Positions 60,759 through 64,000 of a DNA stretch of 64,000 bases are shown here, one piece after another. Each line of letters starts with the position of its first letter. Positions within the stretch are counted from its first letter, which is position 1. Below the pieces are notes generated by a model. The model saw only the letters and a list, made by a program, of their open reading frames with translations. It did no database searches and was not told where the DNA came from. This stretch comes from Streptomyces roseirectus (GTDB taxonomy: Bacteria > Actinomycetota > Actinomycetes > Streptomycetales > Streptomycetaceae): NCBI RefSeq assembly GCF_014489635.1, contig NZ_CP060828.1, positions 2,294,001-2,358,000 on the forward strand, given 5' to 3'. Both the position numbers and the translations under genes were made by a program.

Positions 60759-62244
60759 CACGCGTCACTGACCGGGGGCCAACGGGGTAGGGGTCGGGGG
60801 GAGTTGGGGGTTGGCGAGGATATCGAGGCGCACCGGGGCCAGGGGAGCACCGACACCCGGCGAGCGCCGAGAGCACCGGCCAACTTCCCCGCCCCCAGGG
60901 CGCGTTCGAGGGAAGCTGAGGGTCGGGGGAAGCTGAGGGTCGGTGAGGGTATCGAGGCGCACCGGGGCCAGGGGAGCACCGACACCCGGCGAGCGCCGAG
61001 AGCACCGGCCAACTTCCCCTCCCCCAGGGCGCGTTCGGAGAAGCTGGGGATCGATGGAGGCGCCGAGGCGCGCCGGGACCCGGAAGACGCCGACGGCCAG
61101 CGAACGCCGAAGGCAACGACCAACTCCCCCGACCTCAGGGTGCATTCGGGGAAACTGAGGGCCAGTGGAGGCGTCGAGGCGCGCCGGGGCCCGGAAGACG
61201 CCGAGGCACGAACAGGGCCGGGGAAGCACCCCGCCAGCCAGCGAACACCGAGCGCGCAAGCCAACTCCCCTAACCCCAGGGCGCGTTCGGGGAAACTGAG
61301 GGCCAGTGGAGGCACCGAGGCGCGCCGGGGCCCGGAAGACGCCGAGGCACGAACAGGGCCGGGGAAGCACCCCGCCAGCCAGCGAACACCGAGCGCGCCA
61401 ACCAACTCCCCCAACCCCAGGGCGCGTTCGGCGGCCGGCAGGATGCCCCCGTGCCACGCCGGGCGTCTGCCGCCCGGGGTTCTGCGCGTGCCGGGGTCTG
61501 CGGTCTCCTGGGCGGCGGTTCCCCACCCGGGGAGGGCGCGGGCCGACGTCGCTCGCGGTGGTGTTGCGCCGGGTGATCCGGACAGGCGGGCCATCGGCCG
61601 CCGCCCGGCGCCGGAGCGGCAGTCACCGGACTGCTCGCCCGGCCTCTGCGAGGGCCACTAACCGGCGGCAGCGCCCCGGGGCGATACGCCGGCGGCAGCC
61701 CCGGCGGGCCGCTCTGCCGAGTCACCGGATCCGTGCCGATACGCCGCCCGGCGGGACACCACCCCGCGCGCGGCGCAAGCTCCGCTCGGCCGGGCCACGT
61801 TCGGCTCTCCGCGAGGCGCTTCCCCACCCGGGCACGGCACCGGCACACGCCCGGGACGACGCCTCCTCGCCCGGCCGCAGTCCCCCGCCCGACGCACCCG
61901 CTCCCACCCCACACATCCCCCCGCCCCCGGATACAGCACCCGCCCCCGCCCAGGACAGCACCTCCCCGCCCGGCCGCAGTCCCCCGCCCGACGCACCCGC
62001 TCCCACCCCACACATCCCCCCGCCCCCGGATACAGCACCCGCCCCCGCCCCAGACAGCGCCTCCCCACGCCATGCCTCCGCCCCCCATCCATACCTCCTC
62101 AGCCTCCCGGTTCCGGCATCCGCCCCGCCCAGAACAACGCCTCCCCTCACCATGCGTCCACCCCCGATCCATACCTCCTCCGTCCCCCTCCTCCGTCCCC
62201 CGTCCCCCTCCTGCTTCCCTCGCGCCCTCCGCCCCCCACCCCCC
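60759..62244. repeat. Gene-free tract with long tandem repeats
   Basis: Three kinds of repeat are seen. (1) Five head-to-tail imperfect units of 110-140 bp from about 60796 to 61435, each holding a ggaagctgagggtc start, cgaggcgcrccggggcc, gcgagcgccgagagc and an end ...cccagggcgcgttcg. (2) An inverted copy of the dispersed repeat at about 61689-61760 (gccgagtcaccggatccgtg). (3) A 98-bp tandem pair starting at 61869 and 61967, with C-rich text such as ccccgcccgacgcacccg, plus a degenerate third copy. No frame shows protein features. Confidence 0.75.
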
Positions 62245-63474
62245 TCACTCCCCCACCCCCGGCTCCCCCGCGTCCAGCGCCGCGAGCACCCCCGCCAACG
62301 GAAGTGTGTCCGTGTCGTGGGAGATGGAGAGGCAGTGGGGGCCGGTGGGGCCGGCGAGGCGGCGGAGGAGGGGGGTGAGGATGGGGCGGGGGGCTATTTC
62401 GATGATGTGGGTGGGGGCGTGGTGGGCGAGCATGTGGCGGGCGGCGTCGGCGAAGCGGACGGGGGCGGTCATGTGGTGGGCCCAGTAGGAGGTGCCCAAA
62501 GGGTCGGTCAGTTGGCGGCCGTAGACCGTGGAGTAGAAGGGGAGTTGGGGACGGGCGCCCGGGGAGCGGCGGGCGGCCGCCGTGAACGGGGGGACGGCCG
62601 CCGCCATGAAGGGGGAGTGGAAGGCGTGGTCGACGGGGAGGAGCCGGCTGGAGATGCCGGCGTCCGCGAGGCGGGTGCGGACGCGGGCCAGTCCTTCCAG
62701 GTCGCCGGAGAGGACGGTCGCGCGGGCCGCGTTGACGGCGCCGATGGACACACCCGGCTCCACCGCGGCGACCTCCGCGGCCTCGTACGGATCGGCGCAG
62801 GTCGCGAGCATGCCCCCGCTGCCCGGAAGACGTTGCATGCACGCGGCCCGCAGGGCGACGAGCCGCGCGGCGTGCCCGAGGGTCAGCGCCTCGGCGACGG
62901 TCGCGGCGGCGAACTCCCCGATCCCGTGCCCGAGGACGGCCACGGGCCGCACCCCGGCGTCGAGCAGGGTCCGCGCGAGCGCGTACTCGACGGCGAACAG
63001 CGCCGGCTGCGACAGGGCCGTGCGGTCGATGCCGGGGTCCTGCCCGAGGACCAGGTCCGTGACCGAGCGGCCGAGGTAGGGCCACAGCACCTCGTCCACC
63101 CAGGTCAGGCTGGACCGGTAGCAGGTGGAGTGCCGGTACAGCCCCCGCGCCATCCCCGGGTACTGGCTGCCCTGCCCCCCGAACACGAACACCGCCCGCA
63201 CCCGCTGCCCGCCGTCCTCCCCCGCGCGGCGGGCCGCGAGGTGCCGGGCCAGTTCCCGGACCGTCGGGTACATCCACAGGTCCGCGGGACCGACCCCCGG
63301 CCCGAACTCGGCCTCGATGTCGCCGTAGAGGCTGAGCCGGGCCACCGAGTCGAGCCCGCAGTCCACGAGCAGCGCGTCCCGGCCCACCTCTCTTCGCGTG
63401 TAGTCCGCGATCCGCCCCGTCAGCCAGCCGACGCACTCCCGCTCGTGCCGTTCCCCGCTCAGTACGCGGATCAC
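62245..63474 (-). CDS. ACP-acyltransferase didomain protein lacking the active-site Ser
   Basis: 409 aa, GTG at 63474 after GGAGGGGGG. Residues 1-90 are an acyl carrier protein, with CGLDSVARLSLYG and phosphopantetheine Ser43. Residues about 95-400 are a malonyl-type acyltransferase: FVFGGQGSQYPGMARGLY, DRTALSQPALFAVEYALAR, HAFHSPF with catalytic His286, and a substrate motif of the HAFH type. The nucleophile motif GHSxGE reads GHGIGEF, so Ser is replaced by Gly at residue 184 (codon GGG, checked in the DNA). As it stands the enzyme should not form an acyl-enzyme and may only scaffold the ACP. It lies downstream of a fatty acyl-AMP ligase in a polyketide/lipid-type cluster. Confidence 0.87.
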   Translation of the reverse strand: MIRVLSGERHERECVGWLTGRIADYTRREVGRDALLVDCGLDSVARLSLYGDIEAEFGPGVGPADLWMYPTVRELARHLAARRAGEDGGQRVRAVFVFGGQGSQYPGMARGLYRHSTCYRSSLTWVDEVLWPYLGRSVTDLVLGQDPGIDRTALSQPALFAVEYALARTLLDAGVRPVAVLGHGIGEFAAATVAEALTLGHAARLVALRAACMQRLPGSGGMLATCADPYEAAEVAAVEPGVSIGAVNAARATVLSGDLEGLARVRTRLADAGISSRLLPVDHAFHSPFMAAAVPPFTAAARRSPGARPQLPFYSTVYGRQLTDPLGTSYWAHHMTAPVRFADAARHMLAHHAPTHIIEIAPRPILTPLLRRLAGPTGPHCLSISHDTDTLPLAGVLAALDAGEPGVGE

Positions 63475-63499
63475 CCCAGCCCCCCTCCGTCGTCCCGGT

Positions 63500-64000
63500 T
63501 CATCCGGTCAGTGCGGTCGCTCCCACGGCCAGGTCGGTGTCGAGCCGCTGGTGCAGCGGACGGATCCGGCCGCGCAGGAACAGCTCGCGCATCGCGGAGC
63601 GCTCCACCTTCCCGCTGGTCGTGCGGCGCACGGTGCCGGGCCGTACCAGCAGCACCCCGCCGACGTGCACGTCGAACTCCTCGGTGAGGCACCGCTCGAC
63701 CTGCCCGGCGAGCGCCGCGAGGTCGAGGTCGTAGCCGCTGCGGGCGCGCAGTTCCTGCACGACGACGACCCGCTCCCGCTCCCCCGGCACCGCGAACGCC
63801 GTCCCCGGCCCGAACAGCGCGTTGACGTGCTGCACGGTCCGCTCCACGTCCTGCGGGTAGAGGTTGCGTCCGGCGACGACGATGACGTCCTTGAGCCGCC
63901 CGGTGACATACAGGTGCCCGTCGTCGAGGGTGCCGAGGTCACCGGTGCGCAGGAAGCCGCACTCCCCGTCGGCGGTGCGGGCGTGGAACACGCGGGACGT
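63500..64000 (-). CDS. Fatty acyl-AMP ligase, C-terminal part (5' end outside the window)
   Basis: Visible part about 167 aa, open at the right edge. It matches the C-terminal subdomain of FAAL-type ANL enzymes: FLRTGDLGTLDDGHLYVTGRLKDVIVVAGRNLYPQDVE (core RTGDLGTLDDGHLYVTGRLKD, VAGRNLYPQDVE), and the closing TSGKVERSAMRELFLRG with the adenylation lysine. Such enzymes load fatty acids as acyl-adenylates onto an ACP; the ACP-AT protein encoded 25 bp downstream is the obvious acceptor. It starts a secondary-metabolite cluster that extends right. Confidence 0.88.
   Translation of the reverse strand, partial: TSRVFHARTADGECGFLRTGDLGTLDDGHLYVTGRLKDVIVVAGRNLYPQDVERTVQHVNALFGPGTAFAVPGERERVVVVQELRARSGYDLDLAALAGQVERCLTEEFDVHVGGVLLVRPGTVRRTTSGKVERSAMRELFLRGRIRPLHQRLDTDLAVGATALTG

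Noticed and set aside
61306..63687. Long open frame across the repeat tract and acyltransferase gene
   Set aside because: It crosses tandem repeats and runs antisense to the ACP-AT coding region; no domain is recognisable.

Overview
The window is chromosomal DNA from a Streptomyces-like actinomycete. GC content is very high, third positions are strongly G/C, GTG and TTG starts are common, adjacent genes often overlap at GTGA or ATGA, and many products are Streptomyces-typical (a SARP regulator, a SepF-like protein, DUF5999/DUF6099/DUF6299 proteins, a class III lanthipeptide synthetase). No rRNA, tRNA, integrase or CRISPR array was seen. Both window edges cut a gene.

Left region (1-13.6 kb): an anti-phage defence island. 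A DrmA-type DISARM helicase runs off the left edge. It lies 58 bp downstream of an unusual sigma-70-family gene that appears to head the same operon. Divergent from these is a three-gene operon of McrB, McrC and an SF1 (UvrD-like) helicase with a RelE-like N-terminus. Convergent to that operon is an N-6 DNA methylase carrying an N-terminal HTH and an HsdS-like tail. Divergent from the methylase is a DUF6119 (TIGR04141) protein. Paired palindromes lie in both divergent intergenic regions.

13.7-21.6 kb: a compact class III lanthipeptide cluster. In transcription order it holds a LanKC synthetase, a 39-codon precursor gene, a strong hairpin, an ABC exporter, and a FAD/NAD(P)-binding protein that may be a tailoring enzyme. 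A divergent AraC-type regulator sits upstream. It is followed by a 1.4 kb gap holding decayed IS3-family sequence.

23-34.7 kb: two small Streptomyces proteins, then a gene set for aerobic 2-aminobenzoate (anthranilate)-type degradation through CoA thioesters (RidA-like protein, acyl-CoA dehydrogenase, CoA ligase, PaaX-type regulator, monooxygenase/reductase fusion, enoyl-CoA hydratase). Next come an anti-sigma-type ATPase, a 184-bp palindromic MITE-like element sitting exactly between two stop codons, and ornithine carbamoyltransferase plus arginine deiminase.

35.9-58.4 kb: the Pnkp/Hen1 RNA-repair pair, a DUF4232 lipoprotein, an F420-type oxidoreductase, a SepF-like gene, an ATPase/MazG pair, YceI/MarR, TetR with aldolase/PfkB kinase, metallo-hydrolases, the fused mutase IcmF and a BtuF-like protein. 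Long gene-free tracts here carry a dispersed GC-rich repeat family and several tandem arrays.

57.6-64 kb: a SARP regulator, a NarL-type two-component system, a tandem-repeat tract, then an ACP-acyltransferase didomain protein and a fatty acyl-AMP ligase. This is the edge of a biosynthetic gene cluster that continues to the right. The acyltransferase lacks its nucleophilic serine.
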